DNA from: Spirochaetota bacterium
GTDB lineage: Bacteria > Spirochaetota > B62-G9
Reading direction: 5' to 3'
DNA: 14,346 nucleotides
NCBI GenBank assembly: GCA_026990615.1
Contig: JALXDB010000371.1
Coordinates: forward strand, 1 to 14,346
The translations under genes were made by a program, and so were the position numbers. Below the pieces are notes generated by a model that ran no database searches, was not told the origin of the DNA, and saw nothing but the letters and a program-made list of their open reading frames with translations. Below, piece after piece: positions 1 to 7,863 of the stretch (positions are counted from its first letter, which is position 1; every line of letters begins with the position of its first letter).

Positions 1-97
1 TATAAATATAATTGTATTTATCTCATTTTATAGTCGTTCCTCTGTTATTACAAAATATAGATAATTTTGGATATATTACCACTTAAGAAATATTTGG

Positions 98-1681
98 TTA
101 TTCATTCCCAGTAAATACAAGCTCTCCATCTACCATAGTTTTCAAAACCTTCACATTCTTCAAATCCTCATTTTCTATTTTGAAGATATCATGAGACAGC
201 TGTACCAGATCCGCCCTCCTGCCAACTTCAATTTTTCCAACTATATCATCCATACCGCAGGCTACACTTCCTCCCGCTGTATAGGCTAAAATTGCATCTT
301 GTATTTCTATCTTTTCTCTGGGATAGAATCTCATCTCCGGCCCTTCATCAAAAGCTTTTCTCTCAACAGCGCAGTATATATTGTAGAAAGGATCAGGTGA
401 AACCTCCGGGGTATTGGAGGCAAACGCGATTTGCACGCCGTTTTTTTTCAAACTGTTAAATCTAAACATATTCCCTGCAGTCTCTCCCAGGCTCTTTATC
501 GCAATATTTCTGTCCCTTGGAATAAATCCCGGGTTCAAAACAGCAATGATATCAAAATCGGAAAATCTCTTAACATCATCGTCACTCAACACTTCTGCAC
601 CATCTATTCTCCTTTTAAGCCTCGGAAGAGACCTGTCCCTGGCAATACGTTCAAACTGATCGATGGCAATCCTGTTGGCCATATCTCCAACAGCAGCAAG
701 CAAAGCCCAGATATGTGAACTGTAGCTGTCTCTTAATATGCGGTATATTTCATCCTCCGAGTAAAGGAGAACCCCGTTGCCACCACTCGTGAGGTACGGC
801 CTTTTCATATATCCTGACAGAGTGGACAGCCCCCCATCCAGAATCAAACCTACTCCTCCCAGCCTGAAAAAGTCATCTCCGTAGCCAGAAACCATCCCAA
901 CCTTTTTTATAAATTCGAGTTCTGTGGGCCCGAACATCTTACCTATCCTTATTTTCAGTTCGCCGGAGCCCCACAAGCTCATCAGTATTTTCATAACGGA
1001 TGGAGGTAAATCAAATGTTGCCTCTCCAATCGTAGTAATACCGAGGGATATCAATCTGTCAATTCCCCTCCTCAGAGCTTTAGTAACAACCCTTGAATCG
1101 GGAGTTCCTGCTTCTTTAATTAAAAGCTCTACAGCCCTGCTCCTTAGAACTCCGGTAATAGAGCCCCTGCCATCCCTTTCAATTCTCCCTCTATCCGGGT
1201 CTCTCCGATTTTCATCTATTCCTGATATTTCAAGAACCTTTGTATTAACAACAGCACTGTTAAAATCATCAAAATATAAAACTACCGGATGATACTTTGC
1301 CACACTATCTATGTCCTCTCTTGTGATTCTACCATCGAGCTCTCTTGAAAGTCCGCCTGCAATAATCCAGTCGGTTTCCTTTTTCTTTTCAGATATCTTT
1401 GCAATGATATCAAGGACTTCATCCTTTTCGGAAATCCCGGTTAAGTCTGCATCCTTAAACATCATTGAAAAATCATAGATTTTGATAGAGGAATCAATAA
1501 AACCAGGGATGACTATTCCTTTCTTCAATTTTATAATCTCTCCCATTGAATATCTTGACCTGGCATCATTAAAGGCTCCAACATAGTCTATTACACCGTT
1601 TACAATTGCCACCGCTTCGACAACCTGAGTGTCATCATTCATTGTGTAGATTGGAACACCCGTTACAATTTTTACTTCCAT
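98..1681 (-). CDS. YtcJ-type amidohydrolase-fold protein, probable pseudoenzyme
   Basis: This 527-residue protein has the layout of the YtcJ/amidohydrolase-3 family: an N-terminal beta-sandwich strand set, a TIM-barrel core and the C-terminal closing segment (GKIEVGRRADLVQL, near residues 482-495). Family landmarks are present in order: PGFIDS (59-64), the NSAVVNTKVLEISGI segment (141-155), GRIERDGRGSITGVL (165-179), DGG (282-284) and GGSVACGMDDIVGKIEVG. The metal-binding positions are not conserved. The HxH after PGFIDS reads S65/K67, the Lys of the family VKLFxDG motif reads Gly278, the His of HAxGD reads Ala329, the His of RIEHA reads Gly361, and the Asp of GSDxP reads Asn423. The reading frame is intact at family length, so this looks like a maintained non-catalytic protein rather than a decayed gene; that is inference. 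Start: ATG at 1681, with GGAGG (complement of 1687-1691) five bases upstream. An in-frame TTG at 1693 overlaps the ribosome binding site and is unlikely. No signal peptide is seen, so it should be cytoplasmic. The gene is transcribed divergently from the radical SAM gene. Confidence 0.88.
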   Translation of the reverse strand: MEVKIVTGVPIYTMNDDTQVVEAVAIVNGVIDYVGAFNDARSRYSMGEIIKLKKGIVIPGFIDSSIKIYDFSMMFKDADLTGISEKDEVLDIIAKISEKKKETDWIIAGGLSRELDGRITREDIDSVAKYHPVVLYFDDFNSAVVNTKVLEISGIDENRRDPDRGRIERDGRGSITGVLRSRAVELLIKEAGTPDSRVVTKALRRGIDRLISLGITTIGEATFDLPPSVMKILMSLWGSGELKIRIGKMFGPTELEFIKKVGMVSGYGDDFFRLGGVGLILDGGLSTLSGYMKRPYLTSGGNGVLLYSEDEIYRILRDSYSSHIWALLAAVGDMANRIAIDQFERIARDRSLPRLKRRIDGAEVLSDDDVKRFSDFDIIAVLNPGFIPRDRNIAIKSLGETAGNMFRFNSLKKNGVQIAFASNTPEVSPDPFYNIYCAVERKAFDEGPEMRFYPREKIEIQDAILAYTAGGSVACGMDDIVGKIEVGRRADLVQLSHDIFKIENEDLKNVKVLKTMVDGELVFTGNE

Positions 1682-1806
1682 CAATTCCTCCAATTCATAC
1701 AGTTTTAAAAATGGAGATACTGCACAAAGTAAAACAAATTATTCAAGCTTAATTAATATACTTCGAAAATTATAAAGGAAAACAAAAGATATTTGGAGGA
1801 AAAGTT

Positions 1807-2871
1807 TTGTATAATCAGATTCTCAAAGTCAGACCATACGTAATTATGCTAAAAAAAATGGATTTCTGGTTCTGGTGCAGATACTACATTGATATGTACA
1901 AAGCCTGTCCCTACAACTGCAGCTACTGTGAAACAAACAGTGTAAACACTTCTGTAACGAGAGGTATTGAAATAATTCCAGGACTTCCGGAAGACAGAGA
2001 TACTATAGGACTGGGACTGCTCAGCGATATATACAGTCCGGATGAACAGAAAAATCAAATAACAACATCACTATTAGAGTTTCTGTACGAGAAGAATTAT
2101 CCTGTTAATATTGTTACCAAGTCTGAACATTTAATCAATGATATTGATATTCTTAAAAAGTTTGCTTCTAAAGATATGGTAAGGGTCACCGTAACGCTTA
2201 TAACTCTTGATGATAACCTTTCAAAAAAGATTGAAGACCCATCTTTAAAGCCACAAAAAAGACTCAAATTATTAAAAGTCCTGAGCGATGCGGACATACC
2301 GGCAGGAATTGCTATTTCTCCGGTTATTCCTCTTGTAAATGATAGAAAAGAAGACCTCGTTGATCTTATTACCAGTGCAAAAAGTTCAGGAGCAAAATGG
2401 GTAATCTTCTCGGGCTTTAATCCGGTATCCAAGTTTTTAAATAAAGATGAATGGCAGCATGTTAAACTGCTTCATAAAAACCAGGATCAACTTAAATTAA
2501 GGTACAGAAAAACCAAACAGATTATACTTTCAACCCTCTTCAAAGAAAATTTGCCGATCAGAATTCCAAGAATTAATTTGTATAAAAATACTTACAGGTA
2601 CTTTATAAGAAGAGTTACAGAGTACCTCTACAACATTTCTTATCTCTACGAACTGCTTGAAAATAGACTGGAATCAATGAGATACGAGAGAGCATCTTTT
2701 GAGATAGAAAAGATAGACTATTCTCTGAAATCTCTAATAATTCAAAATAAATTAGGTTATATAAAAGGTGTAAATCCTGAGATTGAAGAAACGATCAAAG
2801 AAATTATCAGTACAGACAGGTCATCACTTTACTATAACCTGTTGAACAGGGTTAAGAGAGAATATCAGTAA
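1807..2871 (+). CDS. Radical SAM protein, SplB/COG1533-like
   Basis: The protein has 354 residues. The radical SAM cluster motif is CPYNCSYC, with Cys34, Cys38 and Cys41 (CX3CX2C), preceded by YIDMYKA. Downstream are segments typical of the COG1533/SplB family: SDIYSPDEQ (73-81), the TKS motif (104-106), [10 protein letters not shown] (144-153) and SPVIPLVND (171-179). The only other cysteine is Cys24, so there is one 4Fe-4S site and no auxiliary cluster. No cysteine occurs after residue 41, which argues against spore photoproduct lyase activity because that enzyme needs a downstream catalytic Cys. Residues from about 215 onward form a basic, Tyr-rich, probably helical tail that I cannot assign. 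Start: TTG at 1807 with GGAGG at 1795-1799, seven bases upstream; the in-frame ATG at 1849 has no ribosome binding site. The EF-G gene begins 13 bases after the stop, so the two are probably co-transcribed. A possible -10 (TATACT, 1757-1762) lies upstream without a clear -35. The substrate is unknown. Confidence 0.85.
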   Translation: MYNQILKVRPYVIMLKKMDFWFWCRYYIDMYKACPYNCSYCETNSVNTSVTRGIEIIPGLPEDRDTIGLGLLSDIYSPDEQKNQITTSLLEFLYEKNYPVNIVTKSEHLINDIDILKKFASKDMVRVTVTLITLDDNLSKKIEDPSLKPQKRLKLLKVLSDADIPAGIAISPVIPLVNDRKEDLVDLITSAKSSGAKWVIFSGFNPVSKFLNKDEWQHVKLLHKNQDQLKLRYRKTKQIILSTLFKENLPIRIPRINLYKNTYRYFIRRVTEYLYNISYLYELLENRLESMRYERASFEIEKIDYSLKSLIIQNKLGYIKGVNPEIEETIKEIISTDRSSLYYNLLNRVKREYQ

Positions 2872-2884
2872 TCGGGATAATACA

Positions 2885-4936
2885 ATGGCTAAACCTGTAA
2901 AAAAAGACAGACTACGGAACATCGGTATTATAGCCCATATAGATGCTGGCAAAACAACAACCACAGAAAGAATTCTTTACTACACAGGCCTGTCACACAA
3001 GATTGGGGAGGTGGATGACGGTCAGGCAACAATGGACTGGATGACACAGGAGCAGGAAAGGGGAATAACCATCACAGCAGCTTCCATCACATGCAACTGG
3101 AAAGGTTATACGATAAATATTATCGACACTCCGGGGCATGTTGATTTTACAGCAGAAGTTGAGCGCTCTTTGAGGGTATTAGACGGTGCTATAGTAATTT
3201 TCGACGCCGTTAACGGGGTTGAGCCTCAGAGCGAAACGGTGTGGCACCAGGCGGATAAGTATAAAATACCCCGCCTCGCCTATATGAATAAGATGGATAG
3301 AATAGGCGCCGACTTCTACGGGAGCGTCAGAATGATGGAGGAGAAACTTGGGGCCAATCCCCTTATCCTTGAAATACCCATAGGTGCAGAGGATAACTTC
3401 AAGGGCGTCATTGACCTAATAAAAATGAAAGCTGTATACTGGAACGAAGATGATTACGGTGCTACCTTCAGATATGAAGATATCCCTGAAGAATATCAAA
3501 AAAAAGCAGAACAATTCAGATCAGAGCTTCTAGAAAAGATAGCCGAAGAGGACGATGAACTGCTTGAAAAATATTTAGAGACCGGAGACCTTGAAGAGAA
3601 GGATATTTTGAAGCTGATAAAGAAGATGACAATATCCTACAAGGGTATCCCCGTATACTGCGGCGCCTCCCTTAAAAACATAGGCGTTCAACCTTTGATA
3701 GACGGAGTTGTAAACTTTCTCCCTTCACCTCTTGAGATACCTCCCGTTAAAGGGATAAATCCAAAAACGGGAAAAGAAGAGATAAGGAAATGCAGCGACG
3801 AAGAGCCCCTCGCAGCCCTTGCATTTAAACTCCAGAACGATGTTCAGGCGGGAATACTTACTTATATAAGGGTTTACTCCGGAGTGATAAAAACAGGATC
3901 TGTGGTGTACAACGTAAATAAAAAAAAGAGGGAGAGGGCAAACAGGCTCATAAGGATGTTTTCAAACCGTATGGTCAATGAAGATGAGATCAGGGCCGGT
4001 GATATAGGAGTCGCCGTGGGATTTAAAGTTACCCATACAGGAGATACTCTAGCGAGTGAAGGAAAGCAGATACTCCTTGAAAAGCCCGTATTCCCGGACC
4101 CGGTTATCTCAGTTGCCATCGAACCCAAAAATGCATCCATGCAGGCGAAGCTTGAAAATGCTCTCGAAAGATTGGCAAGGGAAGACCCGACTTTTAAGGT
4201 CAAGATAGATGAAGACACAGGGCAAACAATAATATCCGGTATGGGTGAGCTGCACCTCGACGTTTTGACCACACGCTTAATAGAAGAGTTTCATGTAGAG
4301 GCAAATATAGGTAAACCACAGGTTGCCTACAGAGAGACCATAACAAAAGAGGCAAGAGCCGAAGTTAAGTTTCAAAGACAGATAGCTGGAAAGGAGCATT
4401 TTGGACATGTAATTATAACAGTTCGTCCCCTGCCCAGAGGCTCCGGCAATAAGTTTGAAAACCATGCTCCCGAGGAGCAGATTCCACCCCAGTTTATTGA
4501 TAGTATCAAGAAAGGAATATTCTATGCAATGGAAAGAGGTGTAACTGCAGGATATCCCGTTATCGACGTGCTTGCTATTCTTGAAGGTGGATCTTTTAAT
4601 CCATCGACATCCTCGGAAATTGGATACACAACAGCCGCTTCAAATGCCTTTGACGAAGCCTGCAGCAAAGCTGGAGGGATTCTTCTTGAACCATACATGT
4701 TCGTTGAAATTACAACGCCAAAGGAGTTCGTGGGAGATATTATCGGAGACCTCAACGCCAGGGGAGGTCAGATTCTTGGCATCGAGAGCCGTCAGATAGT
4801 GGAAAAAATAGACGCCATTGTACCCCTTTCAAAGATGTTCGGTTATACAACTGATCTTCGATCAATGAGCCAGGGAAGGGCTACCTTTACAATGGAGTTC
4901 TACCACTTCGCTCCCGTTGAAAAATCAAAACAGTAA
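2885..4936 (+). CDS. fusA: Elongation factor G paralogue (translational GTPase)
   Basis: This is a full-length EF-G of 683 residues. The GTPase motifs are G1 AHIDAGKT (17-24), G2 region RGITIT (59-64), G3 DTPGH (81-85), G4 NKMD (135-138) and a G5-like CGAS (259-262). Domain II, domain III ([10 protein letters not shown], 451-460), domain IV and domain V ([12 protein letters not shown], 617-628; PLSKMFGY, 647-654) follow in normal order. EF-G drives ribosomal translocation and, with ribosome recycling factor, ribosome splitting in the cytoplasm. Two features are odd. The gene is not beside rpsL, rpsG or tuf. The domain IV tip also differs from standard EF-G: the usual GSYHDVDSS reads GSFNPSTSS (His replaced by Asn572), and the usual GGRGQYGHV loop reads AGKEHFGHV (501-509). 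Spirochaetes and mitochondria carry two EF-Gs, one for translocation and one for recycling; this could be the specialised copy, but that is inference. The ATG is preceded by only a weak GGGA (2874-2877), so translation may be coupled to the upstream gene. The symbol denotes the family; the copy number is unknown. Confidence 0.96.
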   Translation: MAKPVKKDRLRNIGIIAHIDAGKTTTTERILYYTGLSHKIGEVDDGQATMDWMTQEQERGITITAASITCNWKGYTINIIDTPGHVDFTAEVERSLRVLDGAIVIFDAVNGVEPQSETVWHQADKYKIPRLAYMNKMDRIGADFYGSVRMMEEKLGANPLILEIPIGAEDNFKGVIDLIKMKAVYWNEDDYGATFRYEDIPEEYQKKAEQFRSELLEKIAEEDDELLEKYLETGDLEEKDILKLIKKMTISYKGIPVYCGASLKNIGVQPLIDGVVNFLPSPLEIPPVKGINPKTGKEEIRKCSDEEPLAALAFKLQNDVQAGILTYIRVYSGVIKTGSVVYNVNKKKRERANRLIRMFSNRMVNEDEIRAGDIGVAVGFKVTHTGDTLASEGKQILLEKPVFPDPVISVAIEPKNASMQAKLENALERLAREDPTFKVKIDEDTGQTIISGMGELHLDVLTTRLIEEFHVEANIGKPQVAYRETITKEARAEVKFQRQIAGKEHFGHVIITVRPLPRGSGNKFENHAPEEQIPPQFIDSIKKGIFYAMERGVTAGYPVIDVLAILEGGSFNPSTSSEIGYTTAASNAFDEACSKAGGILLEPYMFVEITTPKEFVGDIIGDLNARGGQILGIESRQIVEKIDAIVPLSKMFGYTTDLRSMSQGRATFTMEFYHFAPVEKSKQ

Positions 4937-5032
4937 ATTAAAATATAAAACTTTTACCAGAATCACCGGTCAATAATCGCCGTTAAAACAGCTTGATACA
5001 TCAGCCCTGTTGAAAAAATCACTTTAAGAGAT

Positions 5033-5067
5033 ACCTATTTTTAGCTTTAACAACCGCAAAAGTAGGT
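5033..5067 (+). other. Hairpin downstream of the EF-G gene
   Basis: ACCTATTTTTAGC (5033-5045) pairs with GCAAAAGTAGGT (5056-5067). There is one T-G pair and one bulged A, and the loop is 10 bases. It lies about 100 bases after the EF-G stop and is followed only by TTG, not a clear T-run. It could be a weak terminator or an mRNA 3'-end structure; the pairing is seen, the role is inferred. Confidence 0.3.
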
Positions 5068-5244
5068 TTGTAAAAAGTATTTGCCTGCCATCTTTACACC
5101 ATGCTAATAGAAAAATTCAACCTGCCTGCGAAAATCACGGTCGAACACCGCGGGAATAATTTTAATGTGCAAATATATTTGACTATATCTATTTTATCAC
5201 CGTGCTTTTTAAAAAAATTGTGCTATATTATATTGACGATTGCT

Positions 5245-5273
5245 TTGATAATTTAATGATTTTGAATTAATAT
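5245..5273 (+). promoter_or_regulatory. Candidate sigma70 promoter for the barrel gene at 5367
   Basis: TTGATA (5245-5250) and TAATAT (5268-5273) are separated by 17 bases. The -35 matches 5 of 6 consensus positions and the -10 matches 4 of 6. The predicted leader is about 85 bases. An extended -10 (TGCTATATT, 5221-5229) is a second possibility. The region is so AT-rich that chance matches are likely. Confidence 0.35.
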
Positions 5274-5366
5274 TTTGAAAAAGATATCTGGACAGTTCTT
5301 TTAAAAAAAGCAGGCAGGCTGTAAACTTTATAAAATATCCTTTTAAAACACTTTAAGGAGGAATAT

Positions 5367-6335
5367 ATGAAGCTGAAAAAAACATTTTTTGTTTTGGGAA
5401 TTGTAGTATTGCTGCTGGTTCCTATATCATTTGCTTTTGCACAGACTTACACACCCATCACTGCAAACGAAGATATGCAAAACCTGGTAAGCGGGATGAG
5501 TGATCTGTTTGCCAAGAGCCTCGGCGGCATGAGCTATGTCGGCGACCCGGTCGGATATGCATTTATCAAACACTTCTCTATTGGTGTAGGGGGAGGTGCA
5601 GTTTTTATCCCCACGGAAAACCTCGAGTTTGCTACAAGCGGTCTGGATATAGATTTCGGAGACCTCAAGTATATACCTATACCAACGGCAAGCGCATTTG
5701 CAAAGCTCTCGATCGGGAAACTCGAGTTCGGTTTTAAACTGGGGGGACTTCCTCAGTACAGCATAGAAAACTTCTCAGTACAGAATATGATACTGGGAGG
5801 AAAGGTCAGATACAATCTTGGAAGCTTTAACCTTCTTCTAATAAAAGGTGGTATCTCCGCAGGGGCTCTCTTCGAGTATATGTCTGGAGGGCTCAGTTAC
5901 ACTGCCTCAGCCGGCTATCCCGTTTACCTAACTCTTGGCGACCAGAAAGAAAAAGTTGCCGATGTAACAACCACGGCAAAACTTGAAAACTCCTGGAAGG
6001 CAAGCACAGCCGGTGTCGAAGCCCAAGCTAACTTTCAGGTTCTATTTTTGAACTTCTTCACTGGGACAAGAATAAGCAAAACCTTTGGGTCGGCTGATTC
6101 CAGCATTACAGGTGATGCAACTCTTACCGCAGTTAGTGGATACGAAAGCTATGTAGAAGAGGGGACATTCAACTTAACATCAGCCTCCGCCTCTACAAAA
6201 GCACCCGGCATTGAGGTTTACGGATTCGGCGGTGCAGAGTTCAAACTTTTCATCTTTACAATAACAGCGAGGGGAAGCTACAACTTTACAGGAAAAACTC
6301 TATCCGGAGACGTAGGAGCCAGGCTTCAGTTCTAA
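5367..6335 (+). CDS. Predicted outer-membrane beta-barrel protein, family not recognised
   Basis: The 322-residue precursor has a clear Sec signal peptide: a KLKK start, a hydrophobic core, and a probable cut after FAFA at residue 25, leaving a mature N-terminal Gln. The mature protein is rich in Gly, Ser, Thr and aromatic residues in alternating amphipathic strands (for example SIGVGGGAVF, KLEFGFKLGG, VRYNLGSFNLLL) and ends in GARLQF. A C-terminal Phe is the usual barrel-assembly signal. It has no cysteine. I do not recognise the family and assign no substrate; a porin-like or adhesive surface protein is possible. Start: ATG at 5367 with a near-perfect AAGGAGGA (GGAGG at 5357-5361), spacing five bases, suggesting strong expression. 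A strong terminator at 6431-6464 ends the transcript, so this appears to be a single-gene unit. Confidence 0.85.
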   Translation: MKLKKTFFVLGIVVLLLVPISFAFAQTYTPITANEDMQNLVSGMSDLFAKSLGGMSYVGDPVGYAFIKHFSIGVGGGAVFIPTENLEFATSGLDIDFGDLKYIPIPTASAFAKLSIGKLEFGFKLGGLPQYSIENFSVQNMILGGKVRYNLGSFNLLLIKGGISAGALFEYMSGGLSYTASAGYPVYLTLGDQKEKVADVTTTAKLENSWKASTAGVEAQANFQVLFLNFFTGTRISKTFGSADSSITGDATLTAVSGYESYVEEGTFNLTSASASTKAPGIEVYGFGGAEFKLFIFTITARGSYNFTGKTLSGDVGARLQF

Positions 6336-6430
6336 AGGACTAAAGGTCGAAGCCAGTCCGAAGCTGTAGATTATTTATAACATTTCAGACCTGCTGATAG
6401 CTGCTTTTTGATTAATAATTTCGTTAATTT

Positions 6431-6464
6431 AACCGGCTTTCAACATTTTGAAAGCCGGTTTTTT
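6431..6464 (+). terminator. Rho-independent terminator of the barrel gene
   Basis: A perfect 12-bp stem is formed by AACCGGCTTTCA (6431-6442) and TGAAAGCCGGTT (6449-6460), with loop ACATTT. It runs directly into a T-tract. It lies 95 bases after the barrel stop codon. Confidence 0.93.
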
Positions 6465-6581
6465 ATATTCAGGTCCGTAACCCACTATTAATTATAACTC
6501 TTAAAATATTCAGGCCTCACCATAATAAGTCTTTATATAAACATTGATGAGTACTAGAGTTACTCTTACATGCATATTTAT

Positions 6582-6610
6582 TTGAAAAGGAAATATTTTT
6601 ATCCTAAAAT
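6582..6610 (+). promoter_or_regulatory. Sigma70-type promoter of the small secreted protein gene
   Basis: TTGAAA (6582-6587), a 17-base spacer and TAAAAT (6605-6610) give two hexamers that each match 5 of 6 consensus positions. The leader to the ATG at 6648 would be about 31 bases. The -10 lies inside a perfect 12-base palindrome, CTAAAATTTTAG (6604-6615), which could be an operator or simply AT-rich chance. The same hexamers and spacing occur at 12056-12084 on the other strand. Confidence 0.6.
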
Positions 6611-6647
6611 TTTAGATGCCTATAAAATATTCTACAGGAGTTTTTAA

Positions 6648-7070
6648 ATGAAACCAAAATATCTATCAATTTTTCTGGGGATTTTATTAATCATTCTTTT
6701 ACCTGTTACTCTTAGCGCACAGGAACAGGAAAAAATCTCAATAAGAACACTTCCTGTCGACTGGTATATGTACTCCTCTGCCGGTGTAAAACTCCAGTAC
6801 AGGAACTTCAACAATGATCCAATCGTACTTTACCTGCCTGCAAGTTTTGAAAATAAGCTCTTCAGATTTGTTGAAGCACCTCCTGACTCGGGAAGTAGAC
6901 AGGGACTGCCGGTACTGATTGTCCATATGAAGGGCAACAAGGTTGCATTTATTGATCTGTACACCCAGTATCAGAAGAAAAAGGGCCTTATAGCAGAGTT
7001 CACAGAGGATGACTTAAAAAAGTTTAAAGAAGTGGAGGAAAGCGGAACTATCGAAATAAAATTTCAGTAA
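6648..7070 (+). CDS. Small secreted protein of unknown function
   Basis: The 140-residue precursor has an N-terminal Sec signal (KPKY, hydrophobic core, probable cut after LSA near residue 24), again leaving an N-terminal Gln. There is no lipobox Cys, so it is probably soluble in the periplasm or loosely attached to the envelope. The mature part, about 116 residues, looks mixed alpha/beta, with strands such as GVKLQYRNF and PVLIVHMKG, and a charged helix TEDDLKKFKEVEES before the C-terminal strand GTIEIKFQ. The family is not recognised. Start: ATG at 6648 with AGGAG at 6636-6640, spacing seven bases. It has its own promoter and is separated from the upstream barrel gene by a strong terminator, so co-location with the barrel need not mean co-function. 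Confidence 0.8.
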   Translation: MKPKYLSIFLGILLIILLPVTLSAQEQEKISIRTLPVDWYMYSSAGVKLQYRNFNNDPIVLYLPASFENKLFRFVEAPPDSGSRQGLPVLIVHMKGNKVAFIDLYTQYQKKKGLIAEFTEDDLKKFKEVEESGTIEIKFQ

Positions 7071-7119
7071 ATCCATTACCCGGCAGATTACAATTAAGGG
7101 TTTTCTAACATACGGTAAA

Positions 7120-7146
7120 TTGAACATGTTTTAAATCGTATATAAT
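7120..7146 (+). promoter_or_regulatory. Candidate promoter upstream of the HdeD-family gene
   Basis: TTGAAC (7120-7125) and a perfect TATAAT (7141-7146) are separated by 15 bases, shorter than ideal. It sits inside a nested inverted repeat (7098-7157) and includes the palindrome AACATGTT (7123-7130). The leader would be about 135 bases. A second weak candidate, TTGATT with TAACTT 17 bases later, lies closer to the gene. Confidence 0.35.
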
Positions 7147-7288
7147 TACAAAAACCCGAATGAAGATTTATAACATTAATTCCTTGTATACCCATATGGT
7201 AACAGTAAAGCCAACTATTACTTGATTTTCAATAGCAGAGTGTGTAACTTTACAGGCAATACTTATTTACGGAAAGGAGTTAAAGAAC

Positions 7289-7840
7289 ATGGAAAATCCT
7301 GATCCAAACATTTTCGGTGAGGTAAAAAAGAACTGGGGATACCTACTTGCACTGGGCATTTTAAATATTGTCCTTGGAACTATCGGCCTTGCAATGCTGC
7401 CTATTATGACAATTACCAGCATTATATTTTTCGGAGTATTAATGCTGATAGGAGGGTTCTTCCAGATCATCCAAACCTTTAAAACAAGGTACTGGCAGAG
7501 CATACTCCTGCATCTGAGCATTGGTATACTCTATCTTCTCGGCGGAATAGCAACAATATTTAATCCAATTGCAGCCTCTGCAGTTTTAACTCTGATCCTT
7601 GCCATTGCAATAATAGTTTCGGGCATTTCCAGGATATTTATTTCCATACAGCAGAGATTGCTGAGAAACTGGGGGTTCTCCGTTGCGGGGGGTGTTCTCA
7701 CCGTCATTGTGGGAATAATGATACTAATGCAATGGCCGCTTTCGAGTCTGTGGGCCTTTGGAATGCTTATTTCAATTGAGATGCTTATAAACGGCTGGAC
7801 AAATATATTCCTTGCAATCTCAATTAAAAGGTATACTTAA
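7289..7840 (+). CDS. HdeD/DUF308-family membrane protein
   Basis: The 183-residue integral membrane protein has about six hydrophobic helices (roughly residues 17-35, 38-60, 70-90, 93-115, 125-147 and 150-175). The repeated hairpin pattern with Gly-rich helix starts (GILNIVLGTIGL, GILYLLGGIATI, GGVLTVIVGIMIL) matches the HdeD (DUF308) family, in which three similar two-helix units follow one another; the length is also typical. HdeD is linked to acid resistance in E. coli, but most family members are of unknown function and acid resistance should not be assumed here. Start: ATG at 7289 with AGGAG at 7275-7279, spacing nine bases. The next gene starts 23 bases after the stop with its own ribosome binding site, so the two are probably one transcript. 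The predicted location is the inner membrane. Confidence 0.85.
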   Translation: MENPDPNIFGEVKKNWGYLLALGILNIVLGTIGLAMLPIMTITSIIFFGVLMLIGGFFQIIQTFKTRYWQSILLHLSIGILYLLGGIATIFNPIAASAVLTLILAIAIIVSGISRIFISIQQRLLRNWGFSVAGGVLTVIVGIMILMQWPLSSLWAFGMLISIEMLINGWTNIFLAISIKRYT

Positions 7841-7863
7841 AATAAGATAAGGAGTATCTTTAT

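Larger units (their letters stand above)
4937..5366. other. 430-base AT-rich intergenic region with inverted repeats
   Basis: There is no credible coding frame and no tRNA here. The region contains a hairpin at 5033-5067. It also has three copies of a GCCTGCC core: 5083-5089 and 5121-5129 (CCTGCCTGC) in plus orientation, and 5310-5318 (GCAGGCAGG) in minus orientation. CACGGT (5136-5141) pairs with ACCGTG (5199-5204). The 3' half is very AT-rich and holds the promoter candidates for the barrel gene at 5367. No riboswitch class was recognised. Confidence 0.5.

Noticed and set aside
414..1292. Plus-strand open frames inside the amidohydrolase-like gene
   Set aside because: They are antisense to a full-length recognisable protein and resemble no family.
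1679..1693. TTG start at 1693 for the amidohydrolase-like protein
   Set aside because: It overlaps the GGAGG ribosome binding site of the ATG at 1681, which has ideal spacing.
1807..2871. Calling the radical SAM protein spore photoproduct lyase
   Set aside because: The family resemblance is to the wider COG1533 group; there is no cysteine after the cluster motif and no sign of a spore former.
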